From NCBI GenBank assembly GCA_016871335.1, contig VFZF01000013.1:1-64000 (forward strand): a stretch of DNA of 64,000 nucleotides, in the 5' to 3' direction. A program made the position numbers and the translations under genes. The DNA comes from Acidimicrobiia bacterium (GTDB lineage Bacteria; Acidobacteriota; Vicinamibacteria; Vicinamibacterales; SCN-69-37). The notes under the pieces were generated by a model. The model was not told the DNA's origin and ran no database searches. It worked only from the letters and a program-made list of their open reading frames with translations. This document shows positions 15,914 through 24,151 of the stretch, piece after piece (positions within the stretch are counted from its first letter, which is position 1; the number at the start of each line of letters is the position of its first letter).

Positions 15914-16762
15914 ATGCAGTGGGTGTTGACCGTGGGCGCGTCGGTGATTGTTGTGCTGTTCGCGGCGGTTCACGCCCAAACGCCCACAGGCACAGTGCGG
16001 TTGATGTTCACCGAACACGGGCGGTTCGAGATGACTGCAGTTGTCGGCACGGTGTATTTCGAATTGCCTGGCGGTGGGAACCGTGAGCGGCGCGTCTCGA
16101 CGTTCACGGAACCACTGGTGATGGAGTCGATGCCCGTCGGCACGCACCGCCTCACCGTTGTCGCTCAGACGATGACGTCGGCGCTCGTGTCGTCGGAGGT
16201 GCACGAGGTCGTGGTCACCGCGGGGGTGATGTCGGATATTCGCGTGAATCTGGTGCGACGCTCCGGAGCGATTCATGTCAGGGACGCGGCCGGTCGCCCG
16301 GTCGGAGGCGCGCACTTCTACTCAAGTCCATCTGCCGTCAATAGCACCGCTGATGACGAAGGGGTGATGTCACTGGCGACCCTGGCGGTGGGAACAGCAC
16401 TGACAGTGCGGACGATTCAGTGGGGGATGACCTGCCATCGCGTCACCGCCGCCACCCGGCAAACCGTCGTCGTGCCGGACGCCACTGAGGAATTGGTGAT
16501 TGTGACGCCGACCATGCCGACGTCGCAGTTGCCGCAGCGGAGGGGGCTGGTGCCGTCGGCGTTCCTGATGGGCGCGATGGTGTCGGGGTTGCCTGGTTCG
16601 GATTGCGCGATTCTCTACGAGCATTTTCCGGTGACGCTTGCGCGTGAGGGCGCATTGACCGCGCACACGATGCTGCTGCCGCAGGGTGAGTACACGATCC
16701 GGTTGAGGGATGGCCGGACGCTCGCGGTGCGAGCGCCAGGCCGGATTGAGTTGGCCCGCTGA
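15914..16762 (+). CDS. Secreted protein of unknown function
   Basis: I choose ATG 15914 because AGGAG at 15903-15907 stands six bases before it and a clean signal peptide follows (QWVLTVGASVIVVLFAAVHA, cleavage after AHA or AQ). An upstream start at 15890 would add eight residues. The mature part of about 260 residues is beta-rich and contains a segment like carboxypeptidase-regulatory domains (GAIHVRDAAGRPVGGAHFY). No enzyme motif is visible. Its last codons and stop (GCCCGCTGA) lie within a hairpin repeat (16753-16775), so the C terminus was probably rewritten by that element. It is convergent with the M14 peptidase gene. Confidence 0.75.
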   Translation: MQWVLTVGASVIVVLFAAVHAQTPTGTVRLMFTEHGRFEMTAVVGTVYFELPGGGNRERRVSTFTEPLVMESMPVGTHRLTVVAQTMTSALVSSEVHEVVVTAGVMSDIRVNLVRRSGAIHVRDAAGRPVGGAHFYSSPSAVNSTADDEGVMSLATLAVGTALTVRTIQWGMTCHRVTAATRQTVVVPDATEELVIVTPTMPTSQLPQRRGLVPSAFLMGAMVSGLPGSDCAILYEHFPVTLAREGALTAHTMLLPQGEYTIRLRDGRTLAVRAPGRIELAR

Positions 16763-16816
16763 AGTTCAGCGGGCCCTACGTGATCGTGGCCCGCTACAGT
16801 TCAGCGGGCCCTACGT
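16753..16816. repeat. Hairpin repeat family HP-A, two copies in tandem
   Basis: The first hairpin has arms GGCCCGCTGAA (16753-16763) and its complement (16765-16775) around one base, followed by CTACGT. A second, less perfect copy follows at 16788-16810. A nearly identical hairpin is at 57195-57217. The TGA stop of the upstream gene lies in the left arm. It is located between two convergent genes and could act as a bidirectional transcription terminator, though no T-tract is present. Confidence 0.8.
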
Positions 16817-16821
16817 GCGTC

Positions 16822-19818
16822 TCAGCGATCGTTCCAGTTCACGATCGAATTGAAGATCATGTTGAATTCGCTGTGGTTCTGCCAGCGGTAGATCGGGTTG
16901 TTGGAGAACAGAATCACGCGGCCTTTGCCGTTGAGGGCGTTTGGCACGTCGACGGCGATGGCACGCTGAGCGAGGTTCTCGGCGCCGGTCATCAGACCGG
17001 AGATCACCGAGTCTGCGCCGCCGGTGTAACGTGCGAGTACGTTGCCCTGTTCGGCCATGCCGGTGCGGAGGAACGGCCCGCCGACATACTTCACGGCAAA
17101 GTCGGTCTTCGAGTAGCCGTAAAACACCGGGTGGTCCGTCTTTGAAATCTCCGCCTTCACGAGCGGGCGCTGTGCCGTGATGCCGGACACCTGGTCGGTG
17201 TCCACCGTGCGCGTGAAGCCGAATTCGATCGGGAAACGCACCGCGTTGTGCGCGGCGATGAGCGTGCCGCCCGCTTCGAGGAACGCGGCGAACGCGTCAA
17301 CACCAGGCTGGCCGAAGCCGCCGGTGACGTCAGGTGATTCCCCATACATCCCGAGGAACTGGAACTTCGGCGTCTTGAGGTACGGCACCGGGCGCGCGGC
17401 CGGAGCCTGCATCACCGTTTGACGATTGATCTGCTGGTACGCCATGACGATCACGTCGTAGTCGGCCTTGAGATTGCCCTTGACGACCCGCTCCTTGTAG
17501 ATGAGGTCGAACGGGATGCCGAACTGATCAAACGCGTGACGGTACCAGCCGAGTTCCTGCGTGCCGCTCCACTGCGAGTGGATCGCGACGCGCGGAAGAT
17601 CCGCATCGTGCGTGGCGACGGTCGGAACGGTCGCCAGCGCGGCGGCCGTGAGGCCGTACTTCTCGACGGCTGCGCGTGCCGCCGGAATGTCGCTGCCGGT
17701 CACGATGAATGATCCGGCCGGGAACTCGATGCCGCCGGCGGTGAAACTCGCGCGCGCGACCTTGACCGGCGCGCGGCCCATCGCGAACCGGAACGAGATC
17801 ATGTTGTTCGAGCCGAGGTGCGCGACCGCGAGGGCCGCATTGCCCGACCCGCCGATGCTCGCCTTGTGCGTGGACACCTTCACGATGGTCGTCGGCACTT
17901 CGAGCACGTCCTTGTCGGCGATCTCACGCACATCCACACCCATCGCAGGCCCCATCGTCCACCCACTGTCGTCGTAGGTGCTGAGGCGCTCGTCGGGGTA
18001 GTCCTGCTTTTCGAGCAGGTTCTTGGCGAGGCTCCAGTACGGCTGGCCGGCCTTCACGAGATAGGACCCGGCGGGGTAGGTCTGGTCGCCGAGCTTGAAT
18101 TCGCGCGTGGCCTGGCTGACTTCGATGCCCTGGATTGCGAAGATGCGGAGCATCTCGGCGACACGTGTCATGTCACGCTGCACGGGAATCACGTACGCGT
18201 GCGGTGCTTCGTTGAGTCCGCGCTGAATCGAGTTGCGCGTCTTCACGTAGAAGTTTTCGATGACGAGGTTCGGCACCATCGCCGTGAACTGCAGCGCGGA
18301 GAGCACACCGGTCTGCATGTAGTTCGTGTTGTTGCGGCGCGAGAAGTTCGCGACGGCGTCCGGTGGCACCGGCAGACCGCGATACCACTCGCGGGGCTGA
18401 CCGCCGCCGCGACCCGTCGGGATGCCGCCACCCTGACGGCCACCTGCCGCAGGTGCGCCTGCCGGCGGACCACCTCGTCCGGCTTGAGGCGCCGCCGCAG
18501 CACCTTCGCCGCCACGACCCCCACGGCCTCCGCCTGCTGCCGCACCAGCACCTCGTCCGCCGCCGCGACCCGCCCCGGCCCCAGCCGCGCCAGCTGCACC
18601 CACACCACCTACGCCACCTTCACCACCTGCTGGTGCTCCAGCGGCGCGCGTTGCCCGCGAGTCGTTGCCCGACTGGGTTTCGTACATCTTCATCATGCCG
18701 TTGTGGTTGTAGGCGATCGAGCCGAGGTAGCCCGGCGACCAGCCGTCCATGAACGCGTGTGTATACACGCCCGGCATGCCGTACTTGGTCATCTGCGAGA
18801 GTTCGAAGTCGGCCCAGAGGCGGAGGTCCGCAAACAGCAGCGGATCAAGGTTCGGGTTCTGGGGTGGTCCGCCGCTGTAGGTGTAGAGCAGCGTGAGTGA
18901 CTCGTGCAGGTCGTGCATGATGGGCGGGAACGCGGTGAAGTACCAGTCACCGAGTGCGCGCATCTGCACCTGCGAGAGGTTAATGTCGCGGTTGTTGTCG
19001 TGGTAGACGTACTTGCCCCAGTAGGGGATGGCTGCGCCGCCGCCGCGCCCACCGGCCGCACCGCCCGCCGCCCCAGCGCCACCAGCGGCTGCCGCCTGCA
19101 TGTCGCGGGTCTGGAAGTTCCAGTCGAGGTTCCGGTCACGGCCGTCGGCGTCGGCGACCGGCGTCACTGACACGATCACATTCTCGCGAATCTGGTTGAT
19201 GAGCGGCGAGGTCTCGACCGCCAGGCGGTACACAAGTTCCATCAGCATCTCGGGCGGGCCGAGTTCGCCAGAGTGCAGGCCACCCATCAGGTGGTAATGC
19301 GGTTTGGTGCTGCCGATCAGCTGACGCACCTGTTCGTCCGAGAGCCCGCGGGGGTCGGCCAGCCGCTTCAGATTGTCGCGGTTCTGCTGGAGGTTCTTCA
19401 TGTTGGCGTCCGAAGACACCCAGACCACGACCAGCTCGCGACCCTCGTCCGACTTGCCGATTGTCTCAACGCGGACACGAGGGGTGGCTGCCGCTAACGC
19501 CTTGTAATATTTGAGGATATCGGCGTAGTAGGTCAGTTTTTCCGGAGCGCCGATGTGGTACCCGAGGACGTCCTTGGGTGTCGGAATGCCCGGCACGATG
19601 GGGAGGTGGTCCACCAAGGGGCTGCCGTAGATCGGGTCCCCGGTCCATTCTTTGTAAAGTTTCGCGAATTCTTCGTCCTGGGCCTGCTTGGGATCCCGGG
19701 TCTCATTCACCCACTGCTGGGCGGGCAGGCTGGCGACGGTCAGGGCAAAGACGGCGACACCGAGGGCACAAGCCCCCAGAATGGTGCGCGACTTTCGGGG
19801 TACTCCGGCGGCTGTCAT
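16822..19818 (-). CDS. M14-family zinc carboxypeptidase-like secreted protein
   Basis: The 998-residue protein starts with a signal peptide (about residues 1-34). The M14 domain follows with zinc ligands H182 and E185 in LHSGELGPPE, and H302 or H305 in MHDLHES. Two long low-complexity inserts of G, A and R occur, at about 242-263 within the domain and about 392-475 after it. The last 170 or so residues (from AYQQINRQTVMQ) look like a ThuA/glutamine-amidotransferase-like fold. Such large M14 proteins are frequent in Acidobacteria and are presumed to process peptides outside the cytoplasm. A Shine-Dalgarno-like GGAGT sits upstream of the start. The inserts are probably flexible linkers. Confidence 0.9.
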   Translation of the reverse strand: MTAAGVPRKSRTILGACALGVAVFALTVASLPAQQWVNETRDPKQAQDEEFAKLYKEWTGDPIYGSPLVDHLPIVPGIPTPKDVLGYHIGAPEKLTYYADILKYYKALAAATPRVRVETIGKSDEGRELVVVWVSSDANMKNLQQNRDNLKRLADPRGLSDEQVRQLIGSTKPHYHLMGGLHSGELGPPEMLMELVYRLAVETSPLINQIRENVIVSVTPVADADGRDRNLDWNFQTRDMQAAAAGGAGAAGGAAGGRGGGAAIPYWGKYVYHDNNRDINLSQVQMRALGDWYFTAFPPIMHDLHESLTLLYTYSGGPPQNPNLDPLLFADLRLWADFELSQMTKYGMPGVYTHAFMDGWSPGYLGSIAYNHNGMMKMYETQSGNDSRATRAAGAPAGGEGGVGGVGAAGAAGAGAGRGGGRGAGAAAGGGRGGRGGEGAAAAPQAGRGGPPAGAPAAGGRQGGGIPTGRGGGQPREWYRGLPVPPDAVANFSRRNNTNYMQTGVLSALQFTAMVPNLVIENFYVKTRNSIQRGLNEAPHAYVIPVQRDMTRVAEMLRIFAIQGIEVSQATREFKLGDQTYPAGSYLVKAGQPYWSLAKNLLEKQDYPDERLSTYDDSGWTMGPAMGVDVREIADKDVLEVPTTIVKVSTHKASIGGSGNAALAVAHLGSNNMISFRFAMGRAPVKVARASFTAGGIEFPAGSFIVTGSDIPAARAAVEKYGLTAAALATVPTVATHDADLPRVAIHSQWSGTQELGWYRHAFDQFGIPFDLIYKERVVKGNLKADYDVIVMAYQQINRQTVMQAPAARPVPYLKTPKFQFLGMYGESPDVTGGFGQPGVDAFAAFLEAGGTLIAAHNAVRFPIEFGFTRTVDTDQVSGITAQRPLVKAEISKTDHPVFYGYSKTDFAVKYVGGPFLRTGMAEQGNVLARYTGGADSVISGLMTGAENLAQRAIAVDVPNALNGKGRVILFSNNPIYRWQNHSEFNMIFNSIVNWNDR

Positions 19819-19882
19819 AGAGGGACTCCGATCAGAAAATCCGCCGAAAGCCTACCACGGTGCCGTACAATCCCGATTCCAT

Positions 19883-21016
19883 ATGATCAGCGTCGCCGCT
19901 CTTCGAATGCAGCAGTTTGGCGTGACGTTCTATCAGGCCTCCCTGACCGCCAAAGACATCGACAAGCTCGTCCGTTTTGAGGTGCTCGACTACGGGGACC
20001 GCGGCCAGCAGAGGACCGGCGTCCGCGGGGCCGCCCGGCAGAGCAAAGTGCGCTGGGACCTGCTCGAACGCCGCATCGCGGCGACCGACAAGGCCTACCA
20101 GCGCCAGATCATCCGCAAGAAGATTGACGAACTGGTCGGCTACTACGAACAGTGCCGGCAGGCGAGGGACCTGCCGTCCATCGCCGGCGCCGTCATCATT
20201 TCCTGCGACGAACCCCTCAAGTTCGACCCGGTCGCGGGTGAACCCACGCTGGGCATCCTCAAGGTGCCGGAGCGGGAAGGCATCCTGCGCGCCATCGACG
20301 GCCAGCACCGCCTCCTCGCCCTCCATGCGGGAATCGAGCAGTTCGGTGGGGAGCCGTTTTCGGTCCCCGCCGTCATCTTCGACCGCCTCCCCGAAGATCA
20401 CGTCGTCCAGATGTTCGTCACGATCAATGCGAAGCACACGCGCCTGAACGCGTCCCATCTGGTGTCGCTCTCCGGCCGTCAGCTCTATCGCGACGAAAAC
20501 CTGGCGGTGGCCCACGACGTGGTGCGCGCTCTGAGCGAGCGCGAAGATTCGCCGCTGTATGGCGACATCAAGCTCCTTGGCGTCGGCCACGGGCGTGTCG
20601 CCCAGGCGCCGCTCGCGCAGGAACTGAAGAAATTGTTCTCGACCGACGCCTTCGGCACCGGTCGCAAGGCGGAGGACTTCCACGAGGAAGCCACCCGGTT
20701 CTTCGTGAACTACTTCAAGCAGGTCGCGGTGGTGTTCAACGCCGCCTGGAACGGCCGCAAGTACTCGATTCGCACCGCCCCGGCGCTGCGCGCCTTCATC
20801 CGCGTGGCACCAGACATCGTCAAGCACCTCGACCAGCAGCGCGCCGACCGCGCCGACTTCCGGGCCATTGGCCGCATCATCGCGCCGTGGGGCCGCCGCA
20901 TCGGTGACCTCCGGTTCGAAACCGACGGCGCCTGGAAGCGGTCGGGATCGACTGTCGATCAGCTGGCGAAGGAACTGCGGCTTGCGCTGCAGTATCCCGA
21001 AGGGGCGATCGGATAA
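19883..21016 (+). CDS. DGQHR-domain protein
   Basis: The protein has 377 residues from ATG 19883; an open extension upstream overlaps the divergent peptidase gene and looks noncoding. The hallmark AIDGQHRLLAL is at 137-147, with a ParB/Srx-like fold predicted around it (EPFSVPAVIFDRLPEDHVVQMFVTIN split over two strands). The family includes DndB, which regulates DNA phosphorothioation genes, but no dnd, pgl or restriction gene is nearby. A solitary DGQHR protein may have a housekeeping or defence role; neither can be settled from sequence. A TACAAT hexamer at 19866-19871 lies 11 bases before the ATG and may be its -10 element. It is convergent with a small secreted-protein gene. Confidence 0.85.
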   Translation: MISVAALRMQQFGVTFYQASLTAKDIDKLVRFEVLDYGDRGQQRTGVRGAARQSKVRWDLLERRIAATDKAYQRQIIRKKIDELVGYYEQCRQARDLPSIAGAVIISCDEPLKFDPVAGEPTLGILKVPEREGILRAIDGQHRLLALHAGIEQFGGEPFSVPAVIFDRLPEDHVVQMFVTINAKHTRLNASHLVSLSGRQLYRDENLAVAHDVVRALSEREDSPLYGDIKLLGVGHGRVAQAPLAQELKKLFSTDAFGTGRKAEDFHEEATRFFVNYFKQVAVVFNAAWNGRKYSIRTAPALRAFIRVAPDIVKHLDQQRADRADFRAIGRIIAPWGRRIGDLRFETDGAWKRSGSTVDQLAKELRLALQYPEGAIG

Positions 21017-21024
21017 AGAACCCC

Positions 21025-21139
21025 GTTATTGAGGATTGAGGATTGGGGATTGAGGGATTGCGCGCCAATCCCCCAATCCCCCAATCCCCCAATCCAGCAA
21101 TTGCCAATCCTCAATCCCCAATCCTCAATCCTCAATAAC
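21025..21139. repeat. 30-bp perfect inverted repeat with GATTG repeats
   Basis: The arms are 21025-21054 and 21110-21139, built of GAGGATTG and GGGGATTG units, and are exact reverse complements. The 55-base loop repeats CCCCCAATC. It starts eight bases after the stop of the DGQHR gene and lies between convergent genes. The arrangement suggests two inverted copies of a simple repeat. Confidence 0.9.
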
Positions 21140-21174
21140 TCCGGCCCTTAGACAAAAAAAGGCCTTTAGGCGAA

Positions 21175-21429
21175 TCACCCGGCTCCCCAGCTCTTCACGG
21201 CGCATGTCGCAAATTCAGCCGATTCGCCGGAATACAGAGCAAGGACCTTGCCCGTTCTGACGGGGTGGCGGTTTCCTCTGGTGCCACCCTCGGGATCCGG
21301 CTGAAACCGCTTGGCGACCAGCACCTTGGGTGGCTCAGGCTCCTGGGTCGCCCCGCCAATCGCCACCCCCCCCCCCGCCGCCCCGGCCATCAACACCAGC
21401 ACCACCACAACTCGAGTCACCTGCCGCAT
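21175..21429 (-). CDS. Small putative secreted protein
   Basis: This 84-residue frame has a strong Shine-Dalgarno sequence (GGAGG six bases before the ATG) and a convincing signal peptide (RQVTRVVVVLVLMAGAAGG, then a run of glycines). The mature part is about 55 residues, basic in its middle, with one cysteine. It has no recognised domain. The glycine-rich part of the signal region is encoded by a long C/G homopolymer-like run, which could mislead gene prediction or be sequence-error prone. I regard it as a probable but unproven gene. Confidence 0.5.
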   Translation of the reverse strand: MRQVTRVVVVLVLMAGAAGGGVAIGGATQEPEPPKVLVAKRFQPDPEGGTRGNRHPVRTGKVLALYSGESAEFATCAVKSWGAG

Positions 21430-21474
21430 ACCTGACCTCCGTCGTCCTAGACCACGGCCGTGGACTCCTGGACT

Positions 21475-21515
21475 CCCGCCTTCGCCAATGCTACGGCGGG
21501 CAAGCTCCTGGACCC
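21475..21515 (+). repeat. Dispersed repeat, family P1 (copy 2 of 3)
   Basis: This intergenic copy lies just before the hyuA promoter. It differs from the copy within hyuA (21674-21715) by a few bases and is one base shorter (41 against 42). Confidence 0.75.
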
Positions 21516-21518
21516 GAC

Positions 21519-21524
21519 TAGAAT
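21519..21524 (+). promoter_or_regulatory. Candidate -10 element TAGAAT of a leaderless hyuA mRNA
   Basis: TAGAAT ends six bases before the GTG start at 21531. No Shine-Dalgarno sequence lies between them, so initiation on a leaderless mRNA is likely. No -35 match is evident, the preceding bases being a P1 repeat. Confidence 0.5.
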
Positions 21525-21530
21525 TGCCGT

Positions 21531-23579
21531 GTGCGTCCCCGCGTCGGCATCGATACAGGCGGTACTTTTACCGACTTCGTCCAACTGACCCCCACAGGTC
21601 TGGTGGTTCACAAACAGCGATCGACGCCCGACGACCCATCCCGGTCAATCCTTGACGGTCTTCGAACCCTGCACCCGCCTTCGCCAAGGCTACGGCGGGG
21701 CAAGCTCCCGGACCCCCGGTCTTCTGGACTTCTGGACCTCGAGATTGTGCACGGCTCGACGGTGGCCACGAATGCGGTGCTCGAACGAAAAGGCGCGAAG
21801 GTAGCGCTGGTCGCGACCAGGGGATTCGAGGATGTATTGAAGATCGGCCGTCAGACGCGGCCTGAGCTGTACAACATCTTCGTTGCGCCGAGGCCTCCCC
21901 TGGTGGAGCCGCACCTCACGTTTGGATTGGCGGAGCGCCTCGATGCCACGGGTGCTGTGCTCGAACCGGTCGTGGAAGACGATGTGGATCAGTTAGCGCG
22001 AGTGTTGCACGACCATCAGGTCGACATCGTCGCCGTCTGTTTGCTGCACGCCTATGCCAATCCCATGCATGAGCAGCAGGTGGCGCACTGGCTGCGGCAG
22101 TCGGGGCTGACGGTGTGCGCCTCGCACGAAGTCCTCCCCGAATATCGCGAGTACGAACGCTGGAGCACCACGGTCGTCAACGCGTATGTCACGCCGATCA
22201 TGAGCCGCTACCTTCTCCGTCTGGAGGAGGGACTGCGGACCGCGGACTGCGGACCGCGGACTGCGGACCGGTTATCGATCATGCAGTCCAACGGTGGGTG
22301 CATCTCTGCGGCAGCGGCGCGTGCGCAGGCGGTGCGCACGGTGTTGTCCGGTCCTGCGGCCGGTGTGGTCGGTGCCAAAGCCGTGGCCGAGGCCGCGAAG
22401 CTGCGGCGGGTGATCGGATTCGACATGGGCGGGACGTCGACCGATGTCAGCCTGATCGATGGCAGCATCGGGCGCACCACCGACTCGCGCGTGGGTGATT
22501 TCCCCGTGCGACTGCCGGTGATTGATATTCACACCGTGGGTGCCGGCGGTGGTTCCATCGCGTATCTGGACACCGGTGGCGCGTTGCGCGTGGGGCCGCG
22601 CAGTGCCGGGGCGGCGCCCGGCCCTGTCTGTTACGGCGTGGGCGAAGAGTTGACCGTCACCGACGCGAACCTGTTGCTGGGCCGGCTCGACCCCGACTAC
22701 TTCCTCGGCGGCCGCATGGCGATCGATCGTACGCGCACGGAGCGTGTGGCGGCTGATCTGGCGAAGCGCGCGCGCCTCTCGGTACCCGACTTGGCTGAAG
22801 GCATCGTGCGCGTGGCCAACGCCAACATGGAGCGCGCCATTCGTGTTGTCTCTGTTGAGCGCGGCCACGATCCCAGGCAGTGTGCGGTGGTCGCGTTTGG
22901 TGGTGCCGGCGGCATGCACGCGTGCGAAATCGCGGAACAGCTGCAGATGACCACGGTGATGGCGCCTCGTCATGCCGGCGTCCTGTCGGCGCTGGGCATG
23001 CTCGTTGCTGATGTCACCAAGGACTACTCGGCGAGTGTCCTCCGAGCGAGTGCGGGCCTGACCTTGAAGGATCTCGAGTGCGCGAGTGCGCCGCTTGTGG
23101 CGGCCGCCAAAGCAGTCCTCAAGGCGGAAGGGTTCGGACCCTCCCGGCAGGTGATCACGGTCAGCGTGGACGTGCGGTATGTCGGCCAGTCGTTTGAAAT
23201 CACCGTGCCGCTCACAGAGCGGTATCGCGACGCCTTTGACCGCGAACATGGTCGCACGTACGGCTATTCGAATCCTGCCAGACCCACGGAAGTGGTCAAC
23301 GTTCGCGTGACAGCCACCGGTGTGACGGCGAAACCAACGCTGCCGCACACTCGTGTGCGCGCGTCCTATCGGCCCGCACCCTCGGCGCTGCGGCCCGGCC
23401 GGTTCGGCGGCCGCGCAGTGAAGGTGGCGTTCCACCGGTGGGATGACCTTCGCCCGGGCGCACGAGCCGCCGGCCCGGCCGTGATTGCCGGCGGTGAGGC
23501 GACCGTCGTGATTCCACCACGCTGGACATTCACCGTGGACGGCTTCAGCAATATCCTCGCGTCCCTCCCTGTGCGGTAG
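21531..23579 (+). CDS. hyuA: Hydantoinase/oxoprolinase A subunit (HyuA family)
   Basis: The 682-residue protein begins with GTG at 21531 and has the ATP-binding motif GIDTGGTFTDFV (5-16) of the actin-like hydantoinase A family, then VHGSTVATNAVLER, and a second phosphate motif GFDMGGTSTDVSLI. HyuA works with HyuB (24335-25906) in ATP-dependent cleavage of hydantoin, oxoproline or N-methylhydantoin-like rings; substrate specificity cannot be assigned. Two dispersed repeats are translated within it: a P1 copy at 21674-21715 (residues about 49-62) and a 14-base-period GCGGACTGCGGACC repeat at 22231-22269 (residues about 235-246). Both keep the frame and fall in loops between conserved motifs, so the enzyme may still work. 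Confidence 0.9.
   Translation: MRPRVGIDTGGTFTDFVQLTPTGLVVHKQRSTPDDPSRSILDGLRTLHPPSPRLRRGKLPDPRSSGLLDLEIVHGSTVATNAVLERKGAKVALVATRGFEDVLKIGRQTRPELYNIFVAPRPPLVEPHLTFGLAERLDATGAVLEPVVEDDVDQLARVLHDHQVDIVAVCLLHAYANPMHEQQVAHWLRQSGLTVCASHEVLPEYREYERWSTTVVNAYVTPIMSRYLLRLEEGLRTADCGPRTADRLSIMQSNGGCISAAAARAQAVRTVLSGPAAGVVGAKAVAEAAKLRRVIGFDMGGTSTDVSLIDGSIGRTTDSRVGDFPVRLPVIDIHTVGAGGGSIAYLDTGGALRVGPRSAGAAPGPVCYGVGEELTVTDANLLLGRLDPDYFLGGRMAIDRTRTERVAADLAKRARLSVPDLAEGIVRVANANMERAIRVVSVERGHDPRQCAVVAFGGAGGMHACEIAEQLQMTTVMAPRHAGVLSALGMLVADVTKDYSASVLRASAGLTLKDLECASAPLVAAAKAVLKAEGFGPSRQVITVSVDVRYVGQSFEITVPLTERYRDAFDREHGRTYGYSNPARPTEVVNVRVTATGVTAKPTLPHTRVRASYRPAPSALRPGRFGGRAVKVAFHRWDDLRPGARAAGPAVIAGGEATVVIPPRWTFTVDGFSNILASLPVR
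21674..21715 (+). repeat. Dispersed repeat, family P1 (copy 3), translated within hyuA
   Basis: This is a 42-base copy of the repeat at 21475-21515, with one extra G in the CGGCGGGG part. It encodes PPSPRLRRGKLPDP in the HyuA frame. The extra base makes its length a multiple of three. Confidence 0.8.
22231..22269 (+). repeat. GCGGACTGCGGACC repeat translated within hyuA
   Basis: A 14-base period runs through 22231-22269 and is read as LRTADCGPRTADR. The same repeat is intergenic at 40255-40312 and 47873-47905, so a mobile or recurrent simple repeat has entered the coding frame. Confidence 0.8.
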
Positions 23580-23580
23580 G

Positions 23581-24151
23581 ATGCCGACTGTGCCCCGGCG
23601 CCGCTCGTGGAAGTTCTGGACGATCTGCCTCCCGGTGGTCACGATCATCGTGGCCGCTGTGCTGGAAGTGGCGGCCGGCGTGGTGCTCGTGTGTCTCGGA
23701 AACGATCTGGACAGCGATGTGCGGGAGACCAAGGTCGACCGTGGTGCCGATGGAACGATGACCGCCCTCCGGCTGCCACATCGAGGCCTGTACTTCGGGG
23801 CGATGCGCGACAACGCGGACTATCGGCTCCGGCCGCTCGGAGTGCTGGTTGAGCACACCAACATCGGGAAGGTTCTGGGCGCATCCATCCACCAGTCCCT
23901 GAACCTGCGGGAGCGGTTCACCGCTCCGCAGCCAGTCCTTGTGAATACGCCGAATCCGCCGGAACTCGCGCAGGGTTGGCTGACAGAGCTGAGCCAACGA
24001 ACGTGTGTCGCCTTGGCCCGCCTCGAGGCGCACGTCGAGCCAAACCGTGGCGTGCTTCATGTGGCGCTGGTGCCACAAGAACTCCCAGCCGCACGTGGGG
24101 CGACCGAGGTGCTCTGGCGCGCCGCCGTATGTCGATCAGATTCTGGGCACC
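23581..24151 (+). pseudogene. Degenerate membrane-anchored SGNH-hydrolase-like remnant
   Basis: The frame beginning at ATG 23581 encodes a membrane anchor (WTICLPVVTIIVAAVLEVAA) and then pieces that resemble acyl-hydrolase-like proteins of cell-surface operons (GADGTMTALRLPHRGLYFG, LNLRERFTAPQPVLV). Catalytic motifs of SGNH hydrolases are not recognisable. It loses sense near 24115, where another frame (PPYVDQILGTMVEVN) takes over into the DUF5989 segment. The gene is therefore deleted and frame-broken. It stands between hyuA and hyuB, which are normally adjacent. The family assignment is tentative and based mainly on the DUF5989 neighbour. Confidence 0.45.

Noticed and set aside
17818-18900. 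Plus-strand frame opposite the M14 peptidase
   Set aside because: It is an antisense shadow of the peptidase, and its low-complexity part mirrors the peptidase G/A/R insert.
21475-21515. P1 repeat as an attachment site for a mobile element
   Set aside because: No integrase, tRNA or flanking duplication is nearby, and one copy lies in a gene frame.
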